Assembly: GCA_001464835.1 (NCBI GenBank)
Contig: LNDS01000015.1
Location: forward strand, 62,001-126,000
Length of the DNA: 64,000 nucleotides
Direction of reading: 5' to 3'
Origin: Rhizobiales bacterium Ga0077525
Lineage (GTDB): Bacteria > Pseudomonadota > Alphaproteobacteria > Rhizobiales > Xanthobacteraceae
The notes beneath the pieces are model-generated. The model worked only from the letters and a program-made list of their open reading frames with translations. It ran no database searches and had not been told where the DNA came from. Numbering within the stretch: position 1 is the first letter of the stretch; each line of letters begins with the position of its first letter. Positions 43,800 to 54,699 of the stretch are shown piece by piece. A program made the translations under genes and the position numbers.

Positions 43800-44912
43800 T
43801 TACTCAGCGGCAACACTCTTGCCGATCGCCTGGTTGACGCGCGGCATCACCTGCTCGGCCAATAACGTCATCGAACGCTTGGCCAAAGCCGGATCGACAA
43901 AGTCCATGCCGGCGTAAACAAGCTCGCCGAAATCGCCGGTTTCCTCGCGTAACGCCAGGATGGCGTCGACCACCTTGTTGACCGTGCCGTTGATGACGCA
44001 GTGGTCCATGACGAAATCGTGCGTGATCTCTTCGTCCGGCTGTTCCTTGTGACTCTTGAACACGTAAAGCCGGTTGCTGCGCTTCATCTTGGCCAGCATC
44101 TGCTCGAAATAGAACCGATACGGACTGCTGGCGTCGTCGCGGCCATAGCGCCGCGCGGTCGCGTCATCATCGGCGACAAAGATAGTGCGGGCGATGCGCC
44201 AGTCCTTGATGTCGGCCTTTGCGCCGACCTCGGCCTTGCCCTTGGCGAAATTCGTCCAGTGCGACTTGAGATGCTTCGCGAGAAGAAAGTTCGCCGACAG
44301 CGGATGGAAGTCGCGCTTGCCCATCAGGACGCAGCCGGGCGAGAACGGCGCCACCACGGTGCCGACGATTTCCGGCCGCGGTTTCTGGAACGGCTTGCCC
44401 ATGATGCCGGTGCCGAGATGATAGGTGGCGTTCTTGTTGATCGCGACCTTGAAGCGGTTGTTCGGCAGGTCGATGTTGTAAGGCGGCTCGCGCGACCAGA
44501 TTTCCAAGATGACGTCAATCGCCTCGGCGAAAATCCTGTTGCGGTCTTCTTCGAGCAGGCCGAGCGCTTCGGCGTCGGAGGCGAGCGCGCCGGGGCTGAT
44601 GCCGAAGATGAAACGGCCTTGCGCCAGATGGTCGAACATCGCCGCGTTCTGGGCGATGACGACGGGATGCATCTGCGACAGGTTGGTGGTGCCGGTGGCG
44701 AGCTTGATGGTCTTGGTGTCGCTGATGAGAGTCGCCAGAAACAGCATGCTGTTGGTGACGCGCTCGCAGGCATCGGTCAGATGCTCACCGACAAAGGCGT
44801 CGTGGAAGCCGAGTTTGTCGGCGAGAATGATCGCCTCACGGTCTTCGCGCAATGTCTGCGACCAGTCCCGCGTCTGCGGATGAACCGGCATGGTGAAGTA
44901 GCCCAACCGCAT
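43800..44912 (-). CDS. Luciferase-like (LLM) flavin-dependent monooxygenase
   Basis: A 370-residue LLM-class oxidoreductase using FMNH2 supplied by a separate reductase. The N-terminus MRLGYFTMPVHP and LGFHDAFVGEHL, then GISPGALASDAEALGL, are typical of the group, which hydroxylates or cleaves diverse organic compounds. ATG 44912 has GGAGG nine bases upstream; the longer frame to 44978 lacks one. It is convergent with the aromatic operon and may serve a neighbouring step, but the substrate is unknown. Confidence 0.85.
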   Translation of the reverse strand: MRLGYFTMPVHPQTRDWSQTLREDREAIILADKLGFHDAFVGEHLTDACERVTNSMLFLATLISDTKTIKLATGTTNLSQMHPVVIAQNAAMFDHLAQGRFIFGISPGALASDAEALGLLEEDRNRIFAEAIDVILEIWSREPPYNIDLPNNRFKVAINKNATYHLGTGIMGKPFQKPRPEIVGTVVAPFSPGCVLMGKRDFHPLSANFLLAKHLKSHWTNFAKGKAEVGAKADIKDWRIARTIFVADDDATARRYGRDDASSPYRFYFEQMLAKMKRSNRLYVFKSHKEQPDEEITHDFVMDHCVINGTVNKVVDAILALREETGDFGELVYAGMDFVDPALAKRSMTLLAEQVMPRVNQAIGKSVAAE

Positions 44913-45040
44913 CGTAAAAGCCTCCGTTTCGCCGGCTGTATATAGGCAAGCTATCGCGGATCGGCCATATCGATTCAAGGTCGGCTTTGGGCAAAGATTT
45001 AGTTTTGACGGTGCGAAAAGCGTCTGTGCCGTGTGGACGA

Positions 45041-46489
45041 TCAGGCCGCAACGCGCGCCAGAAAGCCTTCGACTTCGGCGCGCAACTCGGCCGCTGCCGC
45101 TTCGACGCCTTGTGCCGCGGCGAGGACGTTTTCAGCCGCCGTCGCGGTTTCGGTCGCGGCACCGGCCACTTCACCGAGCGCCGAGACGACCTGCCGTGTG
45201 CCGCCGGCGGCGCCGGCGACGTTCTGCGAAATTTCGCTGGTCGCCGAGCTTTGTTGTTCGACCGCGGCCGACACCGCGGTGGCGCAATTGTCGATCTCGG
45301 CCATGCGCCCCGAGATGCGGCCGATGGCGCCAACCGCGCCCGTCGTCGCGGTCTGCACCGATGTGATGAGGGCCGATATGTCCTCGGTCGCCTTGGCGGT
45401 TTGCACCGCTAGGGATTTCACCTCCGACGCGACCACGGCGAAGCCCTTGCCGCTGTCGCCGGCGCGCGCCGCCTCGATGGTGGCGTTAAGCGCCAGGAGA
45501 TTGGTCTGCCCGGCAATGTCGCGGATCAACTTGATGACGTCGCCGATTTTCCGGGCGGCGAGCGACAGCGCGTCGATGCGGCTATTGGTGCCTTGCGCTT
45601 CGCTGACCGCGACCCGCACGATGTCGGTGGTCCGCGACAGCTGGCGGCCGATTTCGCCGATCGAGGTCGCCAATTCGTCGGCGGCGACGGCGGCGGTCTC
45701 GACATTGGCGCAGGCTTCGTTGGACGCCGACACCGCGCCTGCGGCGTTCGATGAACTGCGGTCGGAGGTGGCGCGCAATGTCGTCGCGGTCGCGCGCATC
45801 GCGGTTGCTCCGGCGCTCGCGGCGTCCAGATGCTCCTCGACGCGCTGGCGGAACGCGGCAATGGCCTGTTCGATCATGGCGCGCCGGTCCTGCTGCTTGT
45901 GCATCGACTCGCGTTCGATCTCGGCATTGCGCCGGTCGGTGATGTCGTCGTGGCTGCCGACCCAGCCGCCGCCGGGCATGCCGCGGTTTCTGATGAGCAG
46001 AAGCCGCCCGTCCGGCGTCTTCACTTCGGTGGTGGTGGCCTTTCCCGCCGCCATGTCGGCGACCAGCTTGCGCCGATATTCGCTCGGGTCGCTCATGAAA
46101 GTGCCGTTGGCAGCGCGAAAGGCAAGAATGTCGGCAATCGAGGTGCCGGGCGTGGAAACTTCCGCCGACAATTTATAAAATTCCCGATAGCGGTCGTTGC
46201 AAAACAACAGCCGCTCCTTGGCGTCGAACATGCACAGGCCTTGCGACATGTTGTCGAGCGCCAGCAGCATGCGCTGGTTTTTCAATTGCATGCGGCGGGC
46301 GAAGAAGCCGGCGGCAAGCACCATGGTGCAAAGCGCGAATGCGGCGGCGGCGGCTGCCACGATGGCAAACGGCAGCTCAGGCGCGGCTACGCTGCCAATG
46401 GCGAGGCTGACGGCAAAGCCGGTGAAACCAATAATGGCTATCAACGGCCAATTGCGCGTCGTTGCCGCTGCGGCTGTCGTCTTTGCCAT
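45041..46489 (-). CDS. Methyl-accepting chemotaxis protein with PAS domain, no periplasmic sensor
   Basis: A 482-residue chemoreceptor. Two close spans (about 13-34 and 40-63) anchor it without a periplasmic ligand domain; a PAS domain follows (about 72-186, [20 protein letters not shown]) and then the signalling helix bundle (about 220-480) with the conserved tip [20 protein letters not shown]. No HAMP domain is recognisable. It probably senses an internal cue such as redox state or a ligand in the PAS pocket and signals through CheA/CheW. It begins 74 bases downstream of a CtrA-like site. Confidence 0.88.
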   Translation of the reverse strand: MAKTTAAAATTRNWPLIAIIGFTGFAVSLAIGSVAAPELPFAIVAAAAAAFALCTMVLAAGFFARRMQLKNQRMLLALDNMSQGLCMFDAKERLLFCNDRYREFYKLSAEVSTPGTSIADILAFRAANGTFMSDPSEYRRKLVADMAAGKATTTEVKTPDGRLLLIRNRGMPGGGWVGSHDDITDRRNAEIERESMHKQQDRRAMIEQAIAAFRQRVEEHLDAASAGATAMRATATTLRATSDRSSSNAAGAVSASNEACANVETAAVAADELATSIGEIGRQLSRTTDIVRVAVSEAQGTNSRIDALSLAARKIGDVIKLIRDIAGQTNLLALNATIEAARAGDSGKGFAVVASEVKSLAVQTAKATEDISALITSVQTATTGAVGAIGRISGRMAEIDNCATAVSAAVEQQSSATSEISQNVAGAAGGTRQVVSALGEVAGAATETATAAENVLAAAQGVEAAAAELRAEVEGFLARVAA

Positions 46490-46537
46490 GTTTCTCCGCC
46501 CCGATCGCCGGCGACGGTAATCCTGTCTGGTTTTTTT

Positions 46538-46549
46538 GCAGTTAACTGC
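46538..46549. repeat. 12-base perfect palindrome upstream of the chemoreceptor gene
   Basis: GCAGTTAACTGC is a perfect palindrome lying 49 bases upstream of the chemoreceptor start, downstream of the CtrA-like box on the minus strand. It could be a binding site, but no family can be named. Confidence 0.35.
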
Positions 46550-46562
46550 CGGCGTTAATTGG

Positions 46563-46578
46563 TTAAGCGGATGTTAAC
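46563..46578. promoter_or_regulatory. Candidate CtrA-binding box
   Basis: TTAA, then GCGGATG (seven bases), then TTAAC matches the full CtrA consensus TTAA-N7-TTAAC exactly. CtrA activates motility and chemotaxis genes in many alphaproteobacteria. The site lies 74 bases upstream of the chemoreceptor gene and 94 bases before the CAP lipoprotein gene on the other strand. Confidence 0.55.
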
Positions 46579-46671
46579 GGCGCCGTGCGCCGATAGGCGG
46601 CTTGACCACCACCGTTCGGCCATGGTCGGCGGACAGTTTGCGGCCCAATTCCCGATTCGGAGAAAGTTCAC

Positions 46672-47187
46672 ATGGTTTTGCTTCGCCCGAGCGCGCTTTT
46701 GCTCGTTGCCTTCGCGCTCGCCGGCTGTGCGGGCGACACTTATGTGCCCAAGGCGGAGCCGAGCATGTATCGCAGCCTGGCGCAGCCGGGCGCGACGCTC
46801 GATGACGCCGCCGCCGCCTCGATGATTTCCGGCTACCGCGCCAATAACGGCCTGCCGGCGGTGACGCTCGATCCGGAACTGACCCGGCTCGCGCAAGGTC
46901 AGGCCGAGGTCATGGCCAAGCGCGACAAGCTCGACCACGCCGCCGGCAAGCCGTTCGTCGGCCGGCTGAAGGCCTCGGGCTACGACGCCAAGACCGCGGC
47001 GGAAAATATCGGCGCCGGCTATCACACTCTGGCCGAGGCTTTCTCCGGATGGCGCGATAGTCCGCCGCACAAGGCCAACATGCTCTTGAAGGGCGCGACG
47101 CGCATGGGCATCGCCGCCGTGTACACATCGAAGTCGAAGTACAAGGTGTACTGGGCCCTGATCATGGCCGAGCCGGACGCCAAGTGA
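46672..47187 (+). CDS. CAP-domain (SCP-like) lipoprotein
   Basis: A 171-residue exported lipoprotein. The lipobox LAGC places the acylated Cys at residue 19, and after a short linker the CAP/SCP domain covers about 45-165, with RLAQGQAEVMAKRDKLDH, GENIG-like NIGAGY and SGWRDSPPHKANML; the domain's His residues (in LDH and PPHKAN) are kept. CAP proteins of bacteria are poorly understood and may act in the envelope. A divergent promoter is shared with the chemoreceptor gene. Confidence 0.85.
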   Translation: MVLLRPSALLLVAFALAGCAGDTYVPKAEPSMYRSLAQPGATLDDAAAASMISGYRANNGLPAVTLDPELTRLAQGQAEVMAKRDKLDHAAGKPFVGRLKASGYDAKTAAENIGAGYHTLAEAFSGWRDSPPHKANMLLKGATRMGIAAVYTSKSKYKVYWALIMAEPDAK

Positions 47188-47238
47188 CAACGAACAGGTT
47201 GCTTTACCTCTCCGCCCCGCGCGACTAGCTTGCGCGCC

Positions 47239-48855
47239 ATGCTGCCGGACGCCAGGGATTTCGACCAACTCAGCCGCCGCTTCCGCTGGACCATTCCGGC
47301 GCGTTACAACATTGGCGTCGATGTCTGCGACAAATGGGCCGAGGCCGATCCCACGCGCCTCGCCATTCTGCATGTGCAAAGCAACGGCCGCGAGGACCGC
47401 GTCACTTTCGACGCTTTGCGCGAAGCCTCAAACCGGCTGGCTAATGTGCTGCGCGCGCATGGCATCGAGCGCGGCGACCGCGTCGCGATTTACCTGCCGC
47501 AGTCGCCGGATGTCGCTATCGCCCACGTCGCCATCTACAAGCTCGCCGCGGTGGCATTGCCGATCGCGGTACTGTTCGGGCCCGACGCGCTATCCTACCG
47601 CTTGCAGAATTCCGGCGCCAAGGCCCTCATCACCAATACCGCCGGCCTCGCCAAACTGAGCGAGATTCGCGCCGAGGCGCCGGACCTCACCTGCGTGGTA
47701 TCTATCGACGGTGCGGGTGAGGGCACTATCGACCTGACCACCGAACTGGCGCGCGCGTCATCTTCCTTCACACCGGAAGTCACCACGCCCGACGATCCGG
47801 CGATGATGATCTACACCTCGGGTACGACCGGCCAGCCGAAAGGCGCCCTGCACGGCCATCGCGTGTTGCTCGGTCATCTGCCCGGCGCCGAACTGTCGTA
47901 TTATCCGTTTCCGCAACAAGGCGACCGCTTCTGGACGCCGGCCGACTGGGCCTGGGCCGGTGGCCTGCTCGACGTGCTGCTGCCGTCGCTGCACCACGGC
48001 GTCGCGGTGGTGGCGCGCAAGTTCGACAAGTTCGATCCGGAAGAAGCCTTCGCGCTGATGCAGAAGACGCAAGTGCGCAACGCTTTCATTCCGCCGACGG
48101 CGTTGCGCATGATGCGCGCCGCGCCCAATCCGGCCGGCCGTTACGACTTCAAGTTGCGCGCCATGGGCTCGGGCGGTGAATCGCTCGGCGTTGAAGCTTT
48201 GGAGTGGGGCCGTTCGGCTTTCGGCCTGACCATCAATGAATTCTACGGCCAAACCGAATGCAATCTGGTGATCGGCGCTTGCGCGCAACTTGGGCTGTCG
48301 CGCGAAGGCTCGATGGGCAAGGCGGTGCCGGGCCATACCGTCGCGGTGATCGGGCCCGATGGCGCGGTGTTAAAGCCCGGCGAGATCGGCCAGATCGCGG
48401 TCAAGCGGCCGGACCCGGTGATGTTTCTCGAATACTGGAATCGTCCCGAGGCGACGCGCGACAAATTCATCGGCGACTGGATGACGACCGGCGATCAAGG
48501 CGTCATGGACGAGGACGGCTATTTCACCTTCGTCGGCCGCGACGACGATGTGATCACGTCATCCGGCTTCCGCATCGGCCCCGGCGAAATCGAGGACTGC
48601 CTGATCGGCCATCCGGCGGTGGCGCTGGCCGCCGCCATCGGCAAACCAGACCCTTTGCGCACCGAGATCGTCAAGGCTTTCATCGTGCTCAAGCCCGGTC
48701 ACGCCGCAAGTCCCGAACTGGCGGCCGAGATACAGACCTTCGTGAAAACGCGATTGTCCGGCCACGAATATCCGCGCGAGGTCGCGTTCATCGACGACAT
48801 GCCGATGACGACAACGGGCAAGGTGATTCGGAGATTGCTGCGCGAGCGCGCCTAG
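47239..48855 (+). CDS. AMP-forming acyl-CoA synthetase
   Basis: A 538-residue adenylate-forming ligase of the medium-chain/acetyl-CoA synthetase-like group, which couples a carboxylic acid to CoA with ATP. Motifs are MIYTSGTTGQPKG (phosphate-binding loop), FYGQTECN (A5), TGDQGVMDEDGYFTFVGR (A7-A8) and the C-terminal lysine loop TTTGKVIRR (A10). The ATG at 47239 was chosen because it opens the conserved region; the ribosome site is weak. It stands on the plus strand between the CAP lipoprotein and a convergent flippase gene. The acid it activates is unknown. Confidence 0.85.
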   Translation: MLPDARDFDQLSRRFRWTIPARYNIGVDVCDKWAEADPTRLAILHVQSNGREDRVTFDALREASNRLANVLRAHGIERGDRVAIYLPQSPDVAIAHVAIYKLAAVALPIAVLFGPDALSYRLQNSGAKALITNTAGLAKLSEIRAEAPDLTCVVSIDGAGEGTIDLTTELARASSSFTPEVTTPDDPAMMIYTSGTTGQPKGALHGHRVLLGHLPGAELSYYPFPQQGDRFWTPADWAWAGGLLDVLLPSLHHGVAVVARKFDKFDPEEAFALMQKTQVRNAFIPPTALRMMRAAPNPAGRYDFKLRAMGSGGESLGVEALEWGRSAFGLTINEFYGQTECNLVIGACAQLGLSREGSMGKAVPGHTVAVIGPDGAVLKPGEIGQIAVKRPDPVMFLEYWNRPEATRDKFIGDWMTTGDQGVMDEDGYFTFVGRDDDVITSSGFRIGPGEIEDCLIGHPAVALAAAIGKPDPLRTEIVKAFIVLKPGHAASPELAAEIQTFVKTRLSGHEYPREVAFIDDMPMTTTGKVIRRLLRERA

Positions 48856-48869
48856 AGCGTTTTCGACGT

Positions 48870-50216
48870 TTAGGCTAGCCGTCGCCGCGCGACGAAATAC
48901 AGGCAAATCGATTCAACGACCAGCGCCGTCGATACCGAGGCCGCCGCGCCTTCGATGCCGATGCGTGGAATCAGCACGAAGCACAATGCAAGATTGATCG
49001 CGAAGGCGAGCGCGTAGATCGCGACGCATTGCTTGCGGTCGCCGAGCATGAGCAAGAGGCGCTCCGCGGGGCCGACCGCGGCGCGCGCCAGCATGCCGAC
49101 CGCCAGAATGAACATGACGTCGTAGGCGGCGTCGAAGCCAGGACCGAACAGCCTCAGTAGCGGCTTGCCGCAAATCAGGATCGCCACACAGATCGCCAGC
49201 GATGGCCAGAACGTCCACCTGATGGTCTCGCCGAAGAACTGCGCCAGCCGGGCCTTGTCGCCCGACACATGATACTGCGTGAACTTGTGCGTGGTGGCGC
49301 CGGCAATGGCAAAATAGACGAAGGCGACGATGGCGAGCAGGCGCGCCGCCGCGTAATAGGCCGCGACTTCTTCGGGCGAGCGGAAATGCTCGAGCGCGAG
49401 GATGTCGACATAGGTCAGCATCAGATAGAGGCTCTCGACCGCGAAGATCGGCATCGATGTTGCCAGCCAGATTTTCGGCTCGTAGGTCTTCGGCCCGGCC
49501 GCGACCTTGGTTCGCAGTTTTCGATTGAGCACCAGCAACTGGCCGATGGTGACGCCGTAGATCGTGATGATCGAGATGTACAGCGCGGTCAGCGCGTCGG
49601 TCGGCGCGCCGATCAGCCAGGCGATGCCCATCAGCACGATGACCGCCGAGGTGCGGATGATGTAGAACGGCAGGAAGGCGAGGTTGGCCCAGTTATACGA
49701 CTGCGCGATGCCGGACTGAATCTGCACCAGGCCGTAACTCGGGATCATGACGCAGGCGAGGATCAGCGGTACGAACAGATAGTCCTTGATCCACGGCGAC
49801 AGCGCGAACACCGCGAGCAAGCCGACGGCGGCGATGGCGCTGGCAATGCCGAGCGCTAGCCAGCAGCCGCCTGAGAGGAAGCCGCGCAGTTTATCGTGCG
49901 CTTTAAGTTCGGTGTATTCGGGAATGAAGCGGCGCGCCGCCGAGGACAAGCCCATATCGGACAGAGCGCCGATCATCAGCACCCAGGTCCATACATAGAT
50001 GAAGACGCCGAATTCGAACGAACCCATCCAGCGCGCCAGCAACACCTGGCTGACCAGCGCCAGCATCGCATTGGCGACGCGGACCAGAAACACCTTGCCG
50101 GCGACGAGTTGGGCGAGGCGGCTGTCGCCGCGGTCGGCCAAAATCGCTTTGACGCGCGCGATGACGCGCGCAAGCGATTGCGCGGGCGACGATGCTGCGT
50201 CGGTATCGAAAGCCAT
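48870..50216 (-). CDS. Polysaccharide flippase (MATE/Wzx-like, oligosaccharide transporter family)
   Basis: A 448-residue protein with about 12-14 membrane spans, starting at ATG 50216, with the pattern of lipopolysaccharide biosynthesis flippases (Wzx/MurJ superfamily): an N-terminal LVRVANAMLALVSQVLLARW and an ANIYVW-like first-helix segment FEFGVFIYVWTW. It would move lipid-linked sugars across the inner membrane. There is no glycosyltransferase beside it. The stop is 14 bases from the convergent synthetase gene. Confidence 0.78.
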   Translation of the reverse strand: MAFDTDAASSPAQSLARVIARVKAILADRGDSRLAQLVAGKVFLVRVANAMLALVSQVLLARWMGSFEFGVFIYVWTWVLMIGALSDMGLSSAARRFIPEYTELKAHDKLRGFLSGGCWLALGIASAIAAVGLLAVFALSPWIKDYLFVPLILACVMIPSYGLVQIQSGIAQSYNWANLAFLPFYIIRTSAVIVLMGIAWLIGAPTDALTALYISIITIYGVTIGQLLVLNRKLRTKVAAGPKTYEPKIWLATSMPIFAVESLYLMLTYVDILALEHFRSPEEVAAYYAAARLLAIVAFVYFAIAGATTHKFTQYHVSGDKARLAQFFGETIRWTFWPSLAICVAILICGKPLLRLFGPGFDAAYDVMFILAVGMLARAAVGPAERLLLMLGDRKQCVAIYALAFAINLALCFVLIPRIGIEGAAASVSTALVVESICLYFVARRRLA

Positions 50217-50262
50217 CGAAACCGGTTAGCAAGGAATCGTTAACATTTGGTGGCATTGTTGC

Positions 50263-50347
50263 TGTCGTCCCCGCGAAGGCGGGGACCCATACGCCGTGCC
50301 CTCTCTTGAGCCTGCGGGCTATGGGTCCCCGCTTTCGCGGGGACGAC
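50263..50347. repeat. Palindromic intergenic repeat (family B), copy 3
   Basis: GTCGTCCCCGCGAAGGCGGG with GACCCATA at the left is matched by TATGGGTCC and CCGCTTTCGCGGGGACGAC at the right; it is almost a perfect inverted repeat with a short spacer. It lies between the flippase gene start and the end of the DapA-like gene and is the best preserved copy. Confidence 0.85.
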
Positions 50348-50348
50348 A

Positions 50349-51224
50349 TCATGTGGGCAATGACGCCAATATTTGTTCCACGGCCTTGCTGTCTTCGGCA
50401 CTGAGCGGGCTTTGCGGCGGTACCGGGTCGCCGACCTCATAGCCCTGGATCTGCAACCCGGCCTTGATGCAGGCGGCGAGATTGAAGCGGGCGAAGGCCT
50501 CGTTGATGCGCCACATGTCACGCTGCAGTTTCATTGCCTCGGGCCATTTTCCGGCGCGGCACAGGTCATAGAGTTTCACGCTCTGGCGCGGCACGATGCA
50601 GGCCGGGCCGGCCATCCAGCCGACGCCGCCGATCATCATCACCGCCGCCGGAATATGCGCCGACGCCGAAAACACATTGAGGTCCGGCGTGCGGTTCATG
50701 ATCGACAGCAAACGTCCGGTATTGGTCGAAGCATCCTTGATCGCCTGAATGTTCGGATGCGTCGCCAGCCGCGCGATGACGTCGAGGCTGAGGTCGCTGC
50801 GCTGGAAATTCGGATTGGTGTACATCACCACCGGGATATCGACGGCGTCGGCAATGGCGCGGAAATAGCTTTCGACCTGCGCATCCTTGAGCGGGAAATA
50901 GGCTTCGAGAATGGCGAGAATGCCGTCGGCGCCGAAGTCTTGATAGCGGATGGCCTGCTCGACCGCATCGGCGGTGGATGTCGAAGCGACGCCGGCGATC
51001 ACCGGTACGCGCTTGTCGGCGGCTTCGATCGTCGTCTGCACCACGCTATCGCGCTGCTCGCGCGATAGGTAAGCGAATTCGCCGGTTGAGCCGAGCGGCG
51101 TCAGGCCATGGACGCCGGCATCGATCAGGTCGGACGACAGCCGTCCGAGCACATCGGACTTGATGCGGCCCTGCGCATCGATCGGCGAGACCAGATACGG
51201 ATAAACGCCGTGAAATTTTGTCAC
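50349..51224 (-). CDS. Dihydrodipicolinate synthase/N-acetylneuraminate lyase family aldolase
   Basis: A 291-residue class I aldolase of the DapA superfamily. The Schiff-base lysine is Lys 163 (IQAIKDAST), the proton-shuttle tyrosine Tyr 135 (MYTNPNF), and GSTGEF (45-50) is the carboxylate-binding motif. Many such paralogues act on other keto acids, so lysine synthesis is not certain. The start is GTG 51224, overlapping the DUF924 stop, which fits the coupled start style of this region. The upstream part of the open frame (to 51617) is the antisense shadow of the DUF924 gene. Confidence 0.8.
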   Translation of the reverse strand: MTKFHGVYPYLVSPIDAQGRIKSDVLGRLSSDLIDAGVHGLTPLGSTGEFAYLSREQRDSVVQTTIEAADKRVPVIAGVASTSTADAVEQAIRYQDFGADGILAILEAYFPLKDAQVESYFRAIADAVDIPVVMYTNPNFQRSDLSLDVIARLATHPNIQAIKDASTNTGRLLSIMNRTPDLNVFSASAHIPAAVMMIGGVGWMAGPACIVPRQSVKLYDLCRAGKWPEAMKLQRDMWRINEAFARFNLAACIKAGLQIQGYEVGDPVPPQSPLSAEDSKAVEQILASLPT

Positions 51225-51775
51225 CCGCCAAACCCGCCTTCGTCGAGAAATTTCCGTTCTTCCGCCGTCGTCGTCCGGCCGAGCACCGCGTTGCGGTGCG
51301 GAAAGCGGCCGAAGCGGCGGATGATGTCGGCATGCAGCTCGGCCCATTTCAGGCCGTCGGCATCGTCGATGGCCTTGAAGAACGCGATGCCGCGTTCCTG
51401 GTCGGCCATGTCCTCGGAATGCTCGAACGGCAGGTAGAAAAATCCGCGCATCTCCTTGGCAACTTGCGCATCGAAGCCGCGCACGATCGCGCCGGCAGCA
51501 ATCGCCCGCGCCATCGGATCGGTGTCGAACATGCGCGCCTGGCCGCGAAACATGTTGCGCGGAAACTGATCGAGCAGAATGAGCAGAGCCAGCGCGCCCT
51601 CGGCGCTGTGCTCCCATGCGCTCAGTTTGCCGGCAGCGGCGGCCTCATGCGTCGTCAAAAACCGCCGGCGGATTTCGTCGTCGAAGGCATCGTCCTTTTT
51701 GAACCAGGCTTTCGGCCCGGCTTCGCGCCAGAAGGACACCACATCGGCAGCGCGCGCCGTCGCGTCATCGCTCAT
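51221..51775 (-). CDS. DUF924 family protein
   Basis: A 184-residue protein of the DUF924 family, function unknown. The family pattern [21 protein letters not shown] at the N-terminus, then [12 protein letters not shown] and the YLPFEHSED segment, is clear. A tetratricopeptide-like helical fold has been suggested for the family. It overlaps the aldolase gene (GTGA) and follows the long-chain ligase gene by 12 bases, which implies one minus-strand operon of three genes. Confidence 0.82.
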   Translation of the reverse strand: MSDDATARAADVVSFWREAGPKAWFKKDDAFDDEIRRRFLTTHEAAAAGKLSAWEHSAEGALALLILLDQFPRNMFRGQARMFDTDPMARAIAAGAIVRGFDAQVAKEMRGFFYLPFEHSEDMADQERGIAFFKAIDDADGLKWAELHADIIRRFGRFPHRNAVLGRTTTAEERKFLDEGGFGG

Positions 51776-51787
51776 GGTTATTCCGGC

Positions 51788-53461
51788 TCATGGATTATCC
51801 CGCAGCGCCCGGCGCAGGATCTTGCCGACATTGGTCTTCGGCAGCTCGGCGCGGAATTCGACGTATTTCGGCATCTTGTAGGCGGCGAGCTTGCCCTGCA
51901 TGAAGCGGCGAACATCTTCGGGGGTGAGGTCCGGCTTCTTGCTGACCGCGAACAGTTTCACCGCCTCGCCGGAATGCGGGTCCGGCACGCCGACCGCGGC
52001 GCATTCGACGATGTCGCCCTGCATCATGGCGACGTCCTCGACTTCATTGGGGAACACCTTGAAGCCGGAGACCGAGATCATGTCCTTCTTGCGGTCGACG
52101 ATCTTGACCTGTCCTTCCGGCGTCATGATGCCGATGTCGCCGGTGCGGAAGAAACCATCGGCAGTCATCACCTTGGCGGTTTCGTCCGGCCGGTTCCAGT
52201 AGCCGACCATCACCTGCGGCCCGCGCACGGCTATTTCGCCGGCCTCGCCGAGCGGCACTTCCTTGTCATTGACATCCAAAATCTTGATGTCGGTTGATGG
52301 GAACGGATAGCCGATCGTGCCGGTCCATTCGGTAATGTCGCAGCGGTTGGCGGTGGCGCCTGGCGACGTTTCCGACAGGCCATAGGCCTCGATGATCGGC
52401 CGGCCGGTCGCCGCGAGCCAGCGCTCGGCGACGGCGCGCTGCACCGCCATGCCGCCACCGACGGCGGATTTCAGCATGCTCCAGTCGATCTTGCCGAAGT
52501 CGGGGTGATTCAGCATGGCGTTGAACAAAGTGTTCACCGCCGGGAAGAAGTTGACCTTGTACTTCGACAATTCCTTGATCAGGCCTGGAATGTCGCGTGG
52601 ATTGGGAATGAGCAGGCATACGCCGCCGACGCGGACACCGATCAGCGCGCAGGCGGTTAACGCAAAGATATGAGACAGCGGCAGCGCGGCGACCATGAAC
52701 AGTTGATCGACGCGCGGCTCGAGCGTCAGCGCCGGTTGCAGCCAGGCGTGCGCTTGCAAGGTGTTGGCGACGACGTTGCGGTGCGACAGGGTCGCGCCCT
52801 TGGAAACGCCGGTGGTGCCGCCGGTATATTGCAGGAAGGCGATATCGTCGAGCGTCAGCGTCGGCGCCTGCAATGTCATGCCGCGTCCGGCGGCGATCAC
52901 GTCCTTGAACTTGAAGTGGCCGGGCAGTGAGAACGGCGGCACCATCTTTTTTTTGTGGCGCACCACGTAGTTGACGATGGCGCCCTTTATCATGCCGAGC
53001 ATGTCGCCCATCGTGGTGACCACGACATGCTTGACGCTCGTGTTGGCGATGACTTGCGCGAGTGTGTGCGCGAAGTTTTCCAGCACGATGATGGCTTCGG
53101 CGCCGGAATCCTTGAGCTGGAATTCGAGTTCGCGCGGCGTGTACAGCGGATTGACGTTCACCACCGTGTAACCGGCGCGCAGGATGCCGAGAAGCGCGAT
53201 CGGGTATTGCAGGGTGTTCGGCATCATGATGGCGACGCGGGCGCCGCGCTTGAGGCCCCGGCTTTGCAGCCAGGCGCCAAGCGCGCGCGACGCGGCGTCG
53301 AGTTCGTCGAAGGTGATGGAACTGCCCATGCAGATGAAAGCTTTCTTGCCGCGATGGGCCTTGAAGCTTTCCTCGAAAATCGCGACCAGCGACGAATAGG
53401 CCGTTGGATCGATCTCGGCGGGTACGCCGGGCGGATAGTTCTTGAGCCAGATGCGTTCCAT
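51788..53461 (-). CDS. fadD: Long-chain fatty acid-CoA ligase, FadD-like
   Basis: A 557-residue adenylate-forming ligase of the FadD type that activates long-chain fatty acids at the inner membrane. Motifs are FLQYTGGTTGVSKG (phosphate loop), EAYGLSETSP (A5), RTGDIGIMTPEG (A7) and GKILRR near the end. The starting region MERIWLKNYPPGVPAEI is usual for FadD. ATG 53461 has AAGGGGGG upstream. It is the first of a group with DUF924 and the DapA-like gene. Confidence 0.87.
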   Translation of the reverse strand: MERIWLKNYPPGVPAEIDPTAYSSLVAIFEESFKAHRGKKAFICMGSSITFDELDAASRALGAWLQSRGLKRGARVAIMMPNTLQYPIALLGILRAGYTVVNVNPLYTPRELEFQLKDSGAEAIIVLENFAHTLAQVIANTSVKHVVVTTMGDMLGMIKGAIVNYVVRHKKKMVPPFSLPGHFKFKDVIAAGRGMTLQAPTLTLDDIAFLQYTGGTTGVSKGATLSHRNVVANTLQAHAWLQPALTLEPRVDQLFMVAALPLSHIFALTACALIGVRVGGVCLLIPNPRDIPGLIKELSKYKVNFFPAVNTLFNAMLNHPDFGKIDWSMLKSAVGGGMAVQRAVAERWLAATGRPIIEAYGLSETSPGATANRCDITEWTGTIGYPFPSTDIKILDVNDKEVPLGEAGEIAVRGPQVMVGYWNRPDETAKVMTADGFFRTGDIGIMTPEGQVKIVDRKKDMISVSGFKVFPNEVEDVAMMQGDIVECAAVGVPDPHSGEAVKLFAVSKKPDLTPEDVRRFMQGKLAAYKMPKYVEFRAELPKTNVGKILRRALRDNP

Positions 53462-53562
53462 ATTGCCCCCCTTTACGCCGGCTCTTGTTCCCGAATGGCC
53501 GACGGTCAAACCGTCCTCAGCATCCGTCCAACCGCGTCCGCATGCAAGGCCGCCCGTTCCGC

Positions 53563-54695
<1,133 letters not shown>

Positions 54696-54699
<4 letters not shown>

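Noticed and set aside
46531..46537. T-run as an intrinsic terminator
   Set aside because: No GC-rich stem precedes the seven-T run on either strand in the needed position; it lies in a divergent promoter region.
50349..51617. A longer DapA-like protein
   Set aside because: The part beyond GTG 51224 is an alternative frame of the DUF924 gene.
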